DNA of 64,000 nt, taken from the NCBI RefSeq assembly GCF_006539165.1, contig NZ_BJMM01000007.1:310001-374000 (forward strand), written 5' to 3'. Source of the stretch: Streptomyces cacaoi (lineage in GTDB: Bacteria > Actinomycetota > Actinomycetes > Streptomycetales > Streptomycetaceae). The notes below the pieces were generated by a model that was given only the letters and a program-made list of their open reading frames with translations, was not told the DNA's origin and did no database searches. Of the stretch, positions 53,381 through 61,862 are shown one piece after another. The translations under genes were made by a program, and so were the position numbers. Positions within the stretch are counted from its first letter, which is position 1; every line of letters begins with the position of its first letter.

Positions 53381-56152
53381 GTGAGCAGCGAGCAGAACGG
53401 CGACGGCCCAGCCCCCGAGGAGCCAGGACCCGAGGCGCGGCCGGCGCCCCGCACCCTCGCGGAGGACCTGCGCGCACGGGACGACGCCGCCCTCGCCGCA
53501 CTGCTGCGGGCCCGCCCCGATCTGCTCTCGCCCGTCCCCGGCGATCTGACCCAGCTCGCCACCCGGGCCGGCACCCGCGCCTCCGTCGTCCGCGCCCTGG
53601 AGGGCCTCGACCGCTTCACGCTCCAGACGGCCGAGGCCCTCGCCGTCGCACCGCCCCCGGGCGCCGCCGGGCCCACCGTGCGCGAGTCGCTCGCCACGCT
53701 GCTGCCGGGCGAGGAGGCGGCCGAGCGGCTGCCCCGCGCGCTGGACGAGCTGCGGGCCCGCGCCCTGGTGTGGGGCGACGGGGACGGCGGCGGCGAGAAC
53801 CCCCGGCTGGTGCGTACCGCGCGCGAACTGCTCGGTTCGCCCTCGCCGACCGGGCTGGGTCCGCCGCTCGCCGAGGCCGTCGGCACCGCCCGGCTCTCGC
53901 CCGCCCGGCTCCAGGAGATCCTCGGCGCCGCCGGGCTGCCCGCCACCCACGACCCGGTGAGCGCCGTCTCCGCGCTGACCTCGCTGTTCACCGACCCGGA
54001 CCGGATGTCGGCGCTGCTGGACGGCGCGCCGGAGGGCGCGGTGCCGCTGCTGCGCAAGCTGGAGTGGGGCCCGCCGCACGGCACGGTGGACGTGGCCAAC
54101 CCCTCCCGGCCCGTCGGCTGGCTGCTGGACCGCGCCCTGCTCGTACCGGCGGGCCCCGACGGCGACCGGAGCGAGAGCAGAGGAGAGAGAGCCGACAGGA
54201 GCGACAGCGGCGGCGGTACGGCCGCCGCCGGGACGGTCGTCCTCCCCCGCGAGGTGGCGCTGCATCTGCGCGGCGGGCGGGCGCACCGCGAGCCGCAGCC
54301 GGTTCCGCCGGCCGTCGCCGAGGAGCGCGTCCACCCGCCGGAGACCGTCGACGCCGCGGCGGCCGGCCAGGCGCTCGCCGCACTCGCCACCGTCGAGGAG
54401 CTGCTGGGCCACTGGGAGACCGAACCGCCGCCGGTACTGCGCGCCGGCGGCCTCGGCGTCCGCGATCTGCGGCGTGCCGCCGGACTGCTGGACGTGCCGG
54501 AGCAGCAGGCCGCCTTCTGGGCCGAACTCGCGTACGCCGCCGGCCTGGTGGCGTCCGACGGCGAGGTCGACGAGGCGTACGCGCCCACCCCGGCCTACGA
54601 CGACTGGCTGCGGGCCGCCCCGCCGGAGCGCTGGGCGCTGCTGGCCACCGCCTGGCTCGCCGCGACGCGGGTGGCCGGCCCCGTCGGCGAGCGGGACACC
54701 AAGGGCAAGGCGCTCGCCGCGCTCGGCCCCGGCCTCGACCGCGGCCCGGCGCCCGATGTACGCCACCGCACCCTCACCCTGCTCGCCGGCCTCCCGCCGG
54801 GCACCCGGCCCGACCGGGCCTCCCTGCACGAACGCCTGCGCTGGGAACGCCCGTTGCAGGCCCACCGCGACCCGCACAGGACCGGCCGCCGCCCCGCCGA
54901 CGGCACGGACCGCGGCCCCGCCCCGGCGCCCGCCCCGCCGGACACGCCGCCCGCCGCCGAGGAAGCGCCCGTCACCCTGCGGGACCGCCTGGCGCACTGG
55001 ACGCTGGAGGAGGCGGAACTCCTGGGCGTCACCGGCCGCGGCGCCCTCGCCTCCTTCGCCCGCCCCCTGCTCGGCCCGACCGTCCCCGGCGAGCGCGCTC
55101 CCGCGGCCCCCGGCACCGCACCGGCGGCAGCGGCCGGCACACACGGCGGGGCCGCGGAGGCCCTGCGGAACGGCCGGCCCCGGGAGGAACAGGAAGCCGA
55201 GGCCGCCGAAGCCGTCGACCGGGCGGCCCGCGCGCTGGCACCCCTCGTCCCCGAACCGCTCACCGAGGTACTGCTCCAGGCCGATCTCACCGCCGTCGCG
55301 CCCGGCCCGCTGGAGCGTGAACTGTCCGCGTTCCTCGGCCTCATGGCGGACGTCGAGTCCAAGGGCGGCGCCACCGTCTACCGCTTCACGCCCGAGTCCG
55401 TACGCCGCGCGCTCGACGCCGGCCGCTCCGCCGCCGACCTGCACTCCTTCCTCGCCGGCCACTCCCGCACGCCGGTGCCGCAGCCGCTGACGTACCTGAT
55501 CGACGACGTCGCCCGCCGCCACGGCCGGCTGCGCGTCGGCGCCGCCTCCTCCTATCTGCGGTGCGACGACGACGCCCTGCTCGCCGGGCTGCTCGCCGAC
55601 CGCCGCGCCGCCCCGCTCCGCCTGCGGATGCTCGCGCCGACCGTGCTCGCCTCGGCCGCACCGCCCGACCAACTCCTCGCCCGGCTGCGCGAGATGGGCT
55701 ACGCGCCCGCGGCCGAATCCGCCGAGGGCGACGTCCTCCTCGGCCGTCCCGATGTGCGCCGCACCCCGCCCCGCCGTCCGCCGGAGCCGGTGCCCGACCG
55801 GCCGCCGCTCCCGGACGCCGCGCTGCTGACCGCCGCCGTACGCGCCATCCGCGCCGGCGACCACGCCGCGACCCTCCCGCACAAGCCCAAGGCTCCGGCC
55901 TCCACGCCGCCCGACGGCGGTCTCCCGCGCACCGTCATGGCCGACACCCTCGCCACGATGCAGTCGGCCACCCTGACCGGCACACCCCTGTGGATCGGCT
56001 ACGTCAACGCGGACGGTGCCGCCTCGCAGCGCGTGATCGCCCCCGTCAAGGTCGAGGGCGGCTTCGTCACCGCGTACGACCACACGGCCGACGAGGTCCG
56101 CACCTATCCCCTGCACCGCATCACCGGCGTCGCCGAGATCACGGAGGACTGA
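53381..56152 (+). CDS. Helicase C-terminal (Helicase_C_3) domain protein
   Basis: This large protein of 923 residues lacks Walker A and DExH motifs. The central and C-terminal parts are made of winged-helix-like segments and end in an XPB/Ssl2-associated Helicase_C_3 region (LTYLIDDVARRHGRLRVGAASSYLRCDDDALL, LAPTVLASAAPPDQLLARLREMGY) and a final WYL-like piece (TPLWIGYVNADGAASQRVIAPVKVEGGFVTAYDH). It is probably an accessory factor for the XPB helicase encoded 0.9 kb downstream. The GTG at 53381 was chosen because of the -10 hexamer 7 nt upstream and the lack of conserved sequence before it. Confidence 0.85.
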   Translation: MSSEQNGDGPAPEEPGPEARPAPRTLAEDLRARDDAALAALLRARPDLLSPVPGDLTQLATRAGTRASVVRALEGLDRFTLQTAEALAVAPPPGAAGPTVRESLATLLPGEEAAERLPRALDELRARALVWGDGDGGGENPRLVRTARELLGSPSPTGLGPPLAEAVGTARLSPARLQEILGAAGLPATHDPVSAVSALTSLFTDPDRMSALLDGAPEGAVPLLRKLEWGPPHGTVDVANPSRPVGWLLDRALLVPAGPDGDRSESRGERADRSDSGGGTAAAGTVVLPREVALHLRGGRAHREPQPVPPAVAEERVHPPETVDAAAAGQALAALATVEELLGHWETEPPPVLRAGGLGVRDLRRAAGLLDVPEQQAAFWAELAYAAGLVASDGEVDEAYAPTPAYDDWLRAAPPERWALLATAWLAATRVAGPVGERDTKGKALAALGPGLDRGPAPDVRHRTLTLLAGLPPGTRPDRASLHERLRWERPLQAHRDPHRTGRRPADGTDRGPAPAPAPPDTPPAAEEAPVTLRDRLAHWTLEEAELLGVTGRGALASFARPLLGPTVPGERAPAAPGTAPAAAAGTHGGAAEALRNGRPREEQEAEAAEAVDRAARALAPLVPEPLTEVLLQADLTAVAPGPLERELSAFLGLMADVESKGGATVYRFTPESVRRALDAGRSAADLHSFLAGHSRTPVPQPLTYLIDDVARRHGRLRVGAASSYLRCDDDALLAGLLADRRAAPLRLRMLAPTVLASAAPPDQLLARLREMGYAPAAESAEGDVLLGRPDVRRTPPRRPPEPVPDRPPLPDAALLTAAVRAIRAGDHAATLPHKPKAPASTPPDGGLPRTVMADTLATMQSATLTGTPLWIGYVNADGAASQRVIAPVKVEGGFVTAYDHTADEVRTYPLHRITGVAEITED

Positions 56153-56265
56153 GACAGCCGCACGGACCGCCGTGTTCGATGGCTGTCCACCTTTGGGTGA
56201 ACGTACCGTCGTACGCAGGACTACGGGCCGCATCCCCGTCCACACTCACGCGCATGGGAGCAGTG

Positions 56266-56871
56266 ATGGCCGCAGAAGCCCCGGTACACGCCACCGAGGA
56301 GACCTGGGCGTTCCCGCCCGCCGACGGATGGACGTTCGACCAGGTGAAGGATCTTGATCTGCCCTTCGACTGGGAACTCGTGGACGGGAAGATCGTGGTT
56401 CGTGGACAAGCAGTCGTTCTGCACAACGAGATGCGGGACGGGATCGTGCATGCCCTTCGGCAGGCCCGCACCAAGCCCTTCAGGGTGCTGGCAGAACAGT
56501 GCGTGATGCTGGACGAGCGCAACGTGCGCAAACCGGACATCATCGTCTACGACCCGACGGGCCTGGACCTCAGCCGCGTCGAGTGCGTGCCGGTGAAGAA
56601 CGTCGCCCTCGCCGTGGAAGTCGTCTCCCCCGGCTCCCGCAGCGACGACCGGATCCTCAAGCCGGCGCTCTTCGCCCAGGCCAAGGTCCCCTACTACTGG
56701 CGGGTGGAGCGCACCCGGGAGGACCGCGCCGTCGTCCACGAGTACTGGCTCAACGCCGAGACCCGCAGCTACTTCCCGGCACCCCCGCACCCCGTCCACC
56801 GGGAGAAGCTCGCCACGGACCACCCGTACCCCGTCCAGCTCGACCTCACGGAGCTGACCGCGGGCCTGTGA
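56266..56871 (+). CDS. Uma2-family PD-(D/E)XK endonuclease-like protein
   Basis: This 201-residue protein retains the nuclease core: DWELVDGKIVV, KPDIIVYDP (metal Asp), LAVEVVSPGSRSDD (Glu), LKPALFAQ (Lys) and VPYYWRVE. All residues expected for activity are present. Uma2 proteins are numerous in Streptomyces and their role is poorly known. The ATG at 56266 has GGGAG 5 nt upstream; the ATG at 56254 is less well placed. It sits between the two XPB-related genes. Confidence 0.88.
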   Translation: MAAEAPVHATEETWAFPPADGWTFDQVKDLDLPFDWELVDGKIVVRGQAVVLHNEMRDGIVHALRQARTKPFRVLAEQCVMLDERNVRKPDIIVYDPTGLDLSRVECVPVKNVALAVEVVSPGSRSDDRILKPALFAQAKVPYYWRVERTREDRAVVHEYWLNAETRSYFPAPPHPVHREKLATDHPYPVQLDLTELTAGL

Positions 56872-57028
56872 CCGCCCCGCCCCGGCCCCGCCTCTTCCCG
56901 GAGGCGGGGCCTTCGTCTGGGCCGGGCCGGGCCCGGTCACGCCCGGGGCTCTCTGCGGGCCCCGCGTCTCCCCGGCCCCGTGCGGCACACTGGACGTTTG
57001 GCCCATCCGCGACCGGAAGGAGACGCGC

Positions 57029-58813
57029 GTGAACGGTGGCCCCCTCATCGTGCAGAGCGACAAGACGCTGCTGCTGGAGGTCGATCACGAGCAGGCCGAG
57101 GCGTGCCGGCGGGACATCGCCGCCTTCGCCGAGCTGGAGCGGGCTCCCGAGCACATCCACACCTACCGGGTGACACCGCTGGGGCTGTGGAACGCGCGGG
57201 CGGCCGGGCACGACGCGGAGCAGGTCGTGGACGCGCTGGTGCGTCACGCGCGGTATCCGGTGCCGCACGCGCTGCTCGTCGACATCGCGGAGACCATGGC
57301 GCGCTACGGCCGCCTCACCCTGGTCAAGCACCCGGCGCACGGGCTGGTCCTGGAGAGCAGCGACCGGGCGGTGCTGGAGGAGGTGCTGCGCTCGAAGCGG
57401 GTGCAGCCGCTGGTCGGGGAGCGGATCGCCGGGCCGGACGCGGCCGACGGCGGTTCGGTGGTGGTGCATCCCTCGGAGCGCGGCCAGATCAAGCAGGTGC
57501 TGCTGAAACTGGGCTGGCCGGCCGAGGACCTCGCCGGGTACGTGGACGGCGAGGCGCACCCGATCCGGCTGGAGGAGCGGGACGCCGAGGGCAACGCGTG
57601 GTCGCTGCGGCCGTATCAGGAGCAGGCCGTGGAGGGCTTCTGGCACGGCGGGTCCGGTGTCGTGGTGCTGCCGTGCGGCGCGGGCAAGACTCTGGTCGGG
57701 GCCGGGGCGATGGCCAAGGCGCAGGCCACGACGTTGATCCTGGTCACGAACACGGTCTCGGCCCGGCAGTGGAAGCACGAGCTGGTGCGGCGCACCTCGC
57801 TGACCGAGGACGAGATCGGCGAGTACAGCGGGACGAAGAAGGAGATCCGGCCCGTCACCATCGCCACGTACCAGGTGATCACGACCAAGCGGAAGGGCGT
57901 CTACCCGCATCTGGAGCTGTTCGACTCCCGTGACTGGGGTCTGATCGTCTACGACGAGGTGCATCTGCTGCCCGCGCCGGTGTTCAAGTTCACCGCCGAT
58001 CTCCAGGCCCGCCGTCGGCTGGGGCTGACGGCGACGCTGGTGCGCGAGGACGGCCGCGAGTCCGATGTGTTCTCGCTGATCGGGCCGAAGCGGTTCGACG
58101 CGCCCTGGAAGGAGATCGAGAACCAGGGCTGGATCGCACCGGCCGACTGCGTCGAGGTCCGGGTCAGCCTCACCGACTCCGAGCGGCTGGCGTACGCGAC
58201 GGCCGAGCCGGAGGAGAAGTACCGGTTCTGCGCGACGACGGACAGCAAGCGGAAGGTCACCGAGGCGCTGGTGCGGCGGCACGCGGGCGAGCAGACGCTG
58301 GTGATCGGCCAGTACATCGACCAGCTCGACGAGTTGGGCGAGCATCTGGGCGCCCCCGTCATCAAGGGCGACACCAGCAACGCGCAGCGGGAGAAGCTGT
58401 TCGACGCGTTCCGGCAGGGCGAGATCGGCTGCCTGGTCGTCTCGAAGGTCGCCAACTTCTCCGTCGACCTGCCGGAGGCGACCGTCGCCATACAGGTCTC
58501 CGGGACGTTCGGTTCGCGGCAGGAGGAGGCGCAGCGGCTCGGCCGGGTGCTGCGGCCCAAGGCCGACGGGCACGAGGCCCGGTTCTACTCGGTCGTGGCG
58601 CGCGACACCATCGACCAGGACTTCGCCGCGCACCGTCAGCGGTTCCTCGCCGAGCAGGGGTACGCCTACCGCATCGTCGACTCCGTCGATCTGCTGTCGG
58701 GCCGCGATCTGCCGCCGCAGGAGCTGCCGGGCGGGACGCCGGGCGCCGACGACGGCGCGGGGCGGCCGGGGGACGGCACCGGCGCGGGCGAACTGTCGGG
58801 CGACGAGGGCTGA
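57029..58813 (+). CDS. XPB-family DNA repair helicase
   Basis: This 594-residue superfamily 2 helicase has an N-terminal damage-recognition-like domain and then the core: RPYQEQAVEGFW, Walker A LPCGAGKTLVGAGAM near 214, DEVH near 309, RRRLGLTATLVRED, VSKVANFSVDLPEATVAIQ and QEEAQRLGRVLRP. The RED triplet after the motif III region, characteristic of XPB, is present (VREDGRESD). It unwinds DNA 3'-5' in repair; a transcription role as in eukaryotic TFIIH is not established in bacteria. The GTG at 57029 has AAGGAG 6 nt upstream. The C-terminal 30 residues are Gly/Asp-rich. Confidence 0.95.
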   Translation: MNGGPLIVQSDKTLLLEVDHEQAEACRRDIAAFAELERAPEHIHTYRVTPLGLWNARAAGHDAEQVVDALVRHARYPVPHALLVDIAETMARYGRLTLVKHPAHGLVLESSDRAVLEEVLRSKRVQPLVGERIAGPDAADGGSVVVHPSERGQIKQVLLKLGWPAEDLAGYVDGEAHPIRLEERDAEGNAWSLRPYQEQAVEGFWHGGSGVVVLPCGAGKTLVGAGAMAKAQATTLILVTNTVSARQWKHELVRRTSLTEDEIGEYSGTKKEIRPVTIATYQVITTKRKGVYPHLELFDSRDWGLIVYDEVHLLPAPVFKFTADLQARRRLGLTATLVREDGRESDVFSLIGPKRFDAPWKEIENQGWIAPADCVEVRVSLTDSERLAYATAEPEEKYRFCATTDSKRKVTEALVRRHAGEQTLVIGQYIDQLDELGEHLGAPVIKGDTSNAQREKLFDAFRQGEIGCLVVSKVANFSVDLPEATVAIQVSGTFGSRQEEAQRLGRVLRPKADGHEARFYSVVARDTIDQDFAAHRQRFLAEQGYAYRIVDSVDLLSGRDLPPQELPGGTPGADDGAGRPGDGTGAGELSGDEG

Positions 58814-58849
58814 TCGACCGGCTCCTTTCGGGAGGGGGCGGCGTCTTCC

Positions 58850-58960
58850 CTGCCGGGGTGGCGTTTCCCTCCCCGGGGCGGCGTCCGTCCCCCTCCCCCG
58901 GGGTGGCGTGCCCCTTCCCGGGGTGGTGTCTTCCCGGGTGGTGTCTTCCCGGGGTGCCGA
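58850..58960. repeat. Degenerate tandem repeat of CCCGGGGTGGCGT-type units
   Basis: At least six units of about 16-24 bp repeat the core CCCGGGGTGGNGT, with the last copies (58914-58958) nearly identical. The array occupies the 153-bp gap between the convergent XPB and ligase genes. Confidence 0.75.
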
Positions 58961-58966
58961 CGGTGG

Positions 58967-60514
58967 TCAGGCGCCCTCGGCCGCGGCCTGGTGGGCGGGG
59001 CGGAGGGTGACCCGGCCGTCGGGTGCGATGGTGGCCGTCTCGCCGGTGCGCAGCCAGCCGTCGTGCGCGGGCGCGGGCCCGCCGGTGCAGCGGGCGGTGA
59101 CCCAGGGGCCGCGCAGCAGCAGTTCGCCGGCGGAACGGCCGTCCCAGGGCAGGGGCGCGAGATCGGGCCCCGTGACGCCGTACTCCACCGGGGCGGGGAA
59201 GCGGTAGCCGCCCTCCTCCGCGCGGGCCACACAGGCCGGCGCGAGCACCTCGGGCACACCCCAGGCGCACGCCACCCGCGCCCCCAGGAGCCGGGTCAAC
59301 ACACCGGCCAGCCCGGCCCGTTGGGGTGCCGTGCCGGGGTGCGCGGCGATCACGGCCTCGCGCAGGGAGCTGAGGTCGCGCGGCCGTCCGGCCAGCTCGT
59401 CGGCGAGCCCGTGCCACACCGGCGGCTCGGCGACGAGGAGTGTCGGGCGCTCCTGTTCGGCCGCGACCGCCAGCGCCGGGGGCCGGCCGAACGCGCCGGG
59501 CAGCAGCAGCGAGGCGCCCGAGGCGAAGGCCGCGTACGGCAGGCCCCACGCGAGCATGTGCGACAGCGGGACGACGGGCAGGACGACGTCCTCCTCCGTC
59601 AGGCCGTACGCCTGCGGGGCCTGGGCGTAGAGGGCGTGCAGATACAGCGCGCGGTGGCTGAACGCGACGGCCCGCAACTCCCCACCGCCCGCGCCCGATC
59701 GGCCCTGTTCCCGGAGTGCCCGGAGTTCCCGGAGCTCCCGCAATCCCCGGAGTTCCCGCGGCTCTCGCAGTTCCCGCGGCTCCCGCGCCCGGTCCGCCTC
59801 GCGTGCCGTCGCCCGCTCTCCCGGCCGCCCCCGGACCTCCGGCTTCTCGGCGCCCCGCTGTTCCGCCGGGGCGCCCGGCGCGGTCGCGGGCCCGATGTGG
59901 CACAGCACGGCCGCGTCCCGCTCGTCCGTCGAGGGCCACGGACAGTGGTCGGGGCGGTCGTCGATGAGGGTCTCGTAGTCGTGGACGGTGACGCCGTACT
60001 CGGTGCCGCCCGTGACGACGGGGGTGCCGGGGGCCGTCGTGTCCCCGGCGACGACGACGTGTTCGAGGTGTGCGGTCTGCCGCAGCCACGGCAGTGCCGA
60101 CGCCAGCGAGGGCAGCCCCGTCGCGTCGGTGAGCAGCACCCGCGCCGCGCCGTCGTCGAGCACGGCGGCGAGCAGCGCCGGGTCCCGCGGCGCGGCGAGC
60201 GGATCACCGGCCGGGGCGCCCAGCGGGTGCAGCACGGCACCCATGGCGGGCACGGCGAGCTGGGCCTCCAGATGGTCCGCCGTGTTGGCCATGAGCGTGG
60301 CGACGGTGTCGCCGGGGCGCACGCCGAGCGCGTCCCGCAGGGCGTTCGCGAGCCGAGTGGCGCGGGTGCCGACGGTGCGGAAGTCGCGGCGGTCGGGCAC
60401 GGCGCCCCGCGCGGTGCCGCGCCAGGTCGTCACGGTGGAGGTGGCGTGCGCGCGCATCCCGTGGACGAGAAGCCGGGTCAGGGTCAGCGGGGTGTCCTGG
60501 GTCGTGCTGCGCAC
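58967..60514 (-). CDS. Degenerate AMP-binding (acyl-CoA ligase-like) protein
   Basis: This 515-residue protein has the N-terminal subdomains of acyl/aryl-CoA ligases (LANALRDALGVRPGDTVATLMANTADHLEAQLAVPAMGAVLHPLG, FSHRALYLHALYAQ, PLSHMLAWGLPYAAF). The universal phosphate-binding motif (SGTTGxPKG) is missing: between CHIGPAT and VAFSHRAL lies an insertion of about 65 residues rich in REL units (RELREPRELRGLRELRELRA). The YGxTE motif is altered to WGVPE, and the protein stops after TGETATIAPDGR, so the C-terminal lysine domain is absent. It is unlikely to be an active ligase. The GTG at 60514 has GAGGAG 5 nt upstream. Confidence 0.85.
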   Translation of the reverse strand: MRSTTQDTPLTLTRLLVHGMRAHATSTVTTWRGTARGAVPDRRDFRTVGTRATRLANALRDALGVRPGDTVATLMANTADHLEAQLAVPAMGAVLHPLGAPAGDPLAAPRDPALLAAVLDDGAARVLLTDATGLPSLASALPWLRQTAHLEHVVVAGDTTAPGTPVVTGGTEYGVTVHDYETLIDDRPDHCPWPSTDERDAAVLCHIGPATAPGAPAEQRGAEKPEVRGRPGERATAREADRAREPRELREPRELRGLRELRELRALREQGRSGAGGGELRAVAFSHRALYLHALYAQAPQAYGLTEEDVVLPVVPLSHMLAWGLPYAAFASGASLLLPGAFGRPPALAVAAEQERPTLLVAEPPVWHGLADELAGRPRDLSSLREAVIAAHPGTAPQRAGLAGVLTRLLGARVACAWGVPEVLAPACVARAEEGGYRFPAPVEYGVTGPDLAPLPWDGRSAGELLLRGPWVTARCTGGPAPAHDGWLRTGETATIAPDGRVTLRPAHQAAAEGA

Positions 60515-60762
60515 ACGCTCTCCTCGGCCTGGTTCGCGCTCGTCGGTCCGGCACGCGCCGTGCGCGCTCCGCGAGGCGGCTCGCTGTGCCGGGGCCGACC
60601 GGATGGCACCGGGGCGGCCCCGGCGGCGGGTCACCTACCCCGTCCGGCGCTGCTCAGTACCGCGGCGCGGCACCGCACCGGCCGGTCCCGGCGCCCTCTC
60701 GCCCCGCCTTCCCCTCCCGTCACACCGCTGCCGCGGGCGGTCGGGCGGGGCTGCGGGCGGGG

Positions 60763-61005
60763 CTACGAGCGGGCACCGCGCCGTTCGGTGAGCGTCGCCT
60801 CGTCACCGCCCAGGATGACGACGCTGAACGCGGCCGAGCCGAAGGCGCGGACGGCGCGCACCGCGTCGTGCGCGGTGCGGCGCAGCCGGTGCGGGTGCTC
60901 CGGCCCGGTGTGGACGGAGGTGGGACGGCGGCGGCCGGTGCGGTGCCGGGCCGGCGCGCAGGTCGCGTGGCCGTGGTGTGCGGTCTGCATCGGTGCGCTG
61001 TTCAT
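60763..61005 (-). CDS. Small hypothetical protein, 80 residues
   Basis: The frame from ATG 61005 to TAG 60763 encodes a His/Arg-rich first half and a C-terminal segment AVRAFGSAAFSVVILGGDEATL that looks like a short hydrophobic strand-helix. A GCGAGG sequence lies 8 nt upstream. The mixed composition and usable ribosome site favour a real gene, but no family is recognised. Confidence 0.5.
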   Translation of the reverse strand: MNSAPMQTAHHGHATCAPARHRTGRRRPTSVHTGPEHPHRLRRTAHDAVRAVRAFGSAAFSVVILGGDEATLTERRGARS

Positions 61006-61862
61006 GGCACAAGCCTCGCCGGACGGCGCCCGCGCGGGCATCAGCCGGACGGTCCGAAAGCCCGCGCCCGCCCTACGACTCAGGTCGCACCCCGTTCCTC
61101 CGGCAGGACCGGGGGAGAACCCCACCGGGCTTCCCCGAAAGGATGAACCTCCTGCCTGCCCGTACACCCTCCCCGACCGGACCGCCCCCGTCTTCCCGCT
61201 CGGACACCGTGCCGCTCGGACACCGTGCCGCTCGGCCCCGGGCACCCGGACACCCCGACACCCGGCGCCCGGGCGCCCTGGTACCCGCCGGGCCGCACCG
61301 CGTCCGCCGCCGGATCCCCCGATACCCGCCGGGCAGGACGTCACCGCACCTCACCGCTGTCCGGACGCGCGGCTCAACCACCGCCCCGAGCGGCCCCGTT
61401 GACGAGCCCGTCGCCCCCCCGTCGCCGCCCTCGACGGCACCCGACGGCACCCAACTGTGCACCCGGCTGTGCACCCGACGACGCCGAACAGCTCCGGACA
61501 GCTCAGGACAGCGCCCGACAGCCGCAGGCCCGCAGCGGACGGCCCCGCCGGACCCCGCGGCAAAAACCGTTCGACGGTGTGCCGGGCGGAGGCTAGACTC
61601 CCCCGCTTGTCCCCCTCGCCGCCGGTGGGCCCGCCCGCCCGGCCCGCGAGGTGCCCGCCGCACGGAAACCGGCCGGGCCTTCCGTTCCGTACCCGTACGA
61701 CGCGCCGCACGACCGCCGCGTCCCGCGCTCCGCACCGCCGCGCCCCGCGCGGGTGCCGAGACCGCCGCCTGCCGGCCCGGCCCGACCGGGTCTCTTCGGC
61801 GTGCCGGTCCGCCCTGGCGCGGGAGCGTCGGCGTGCCCGCACGGCATCCCGGAGGCAGCCAG
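61006..61862 (+). other. Long gene-free region with promoter and long leader of HelD copy 2
   Basis: No gene is supported in these 857 bases. A 16-bp unit, GACACCGTGCCGCTCG, is repeated at about 61203-61235. TTCGAC (61570-61575) and TAGACT (61594-61599), 18 bp apart, form a plausible promoter; it would give a 5' leader of about 255 nt before the GTG at 61863. That leader is GC-rich and its role, if any, is unknown. Confidence 0.5.
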
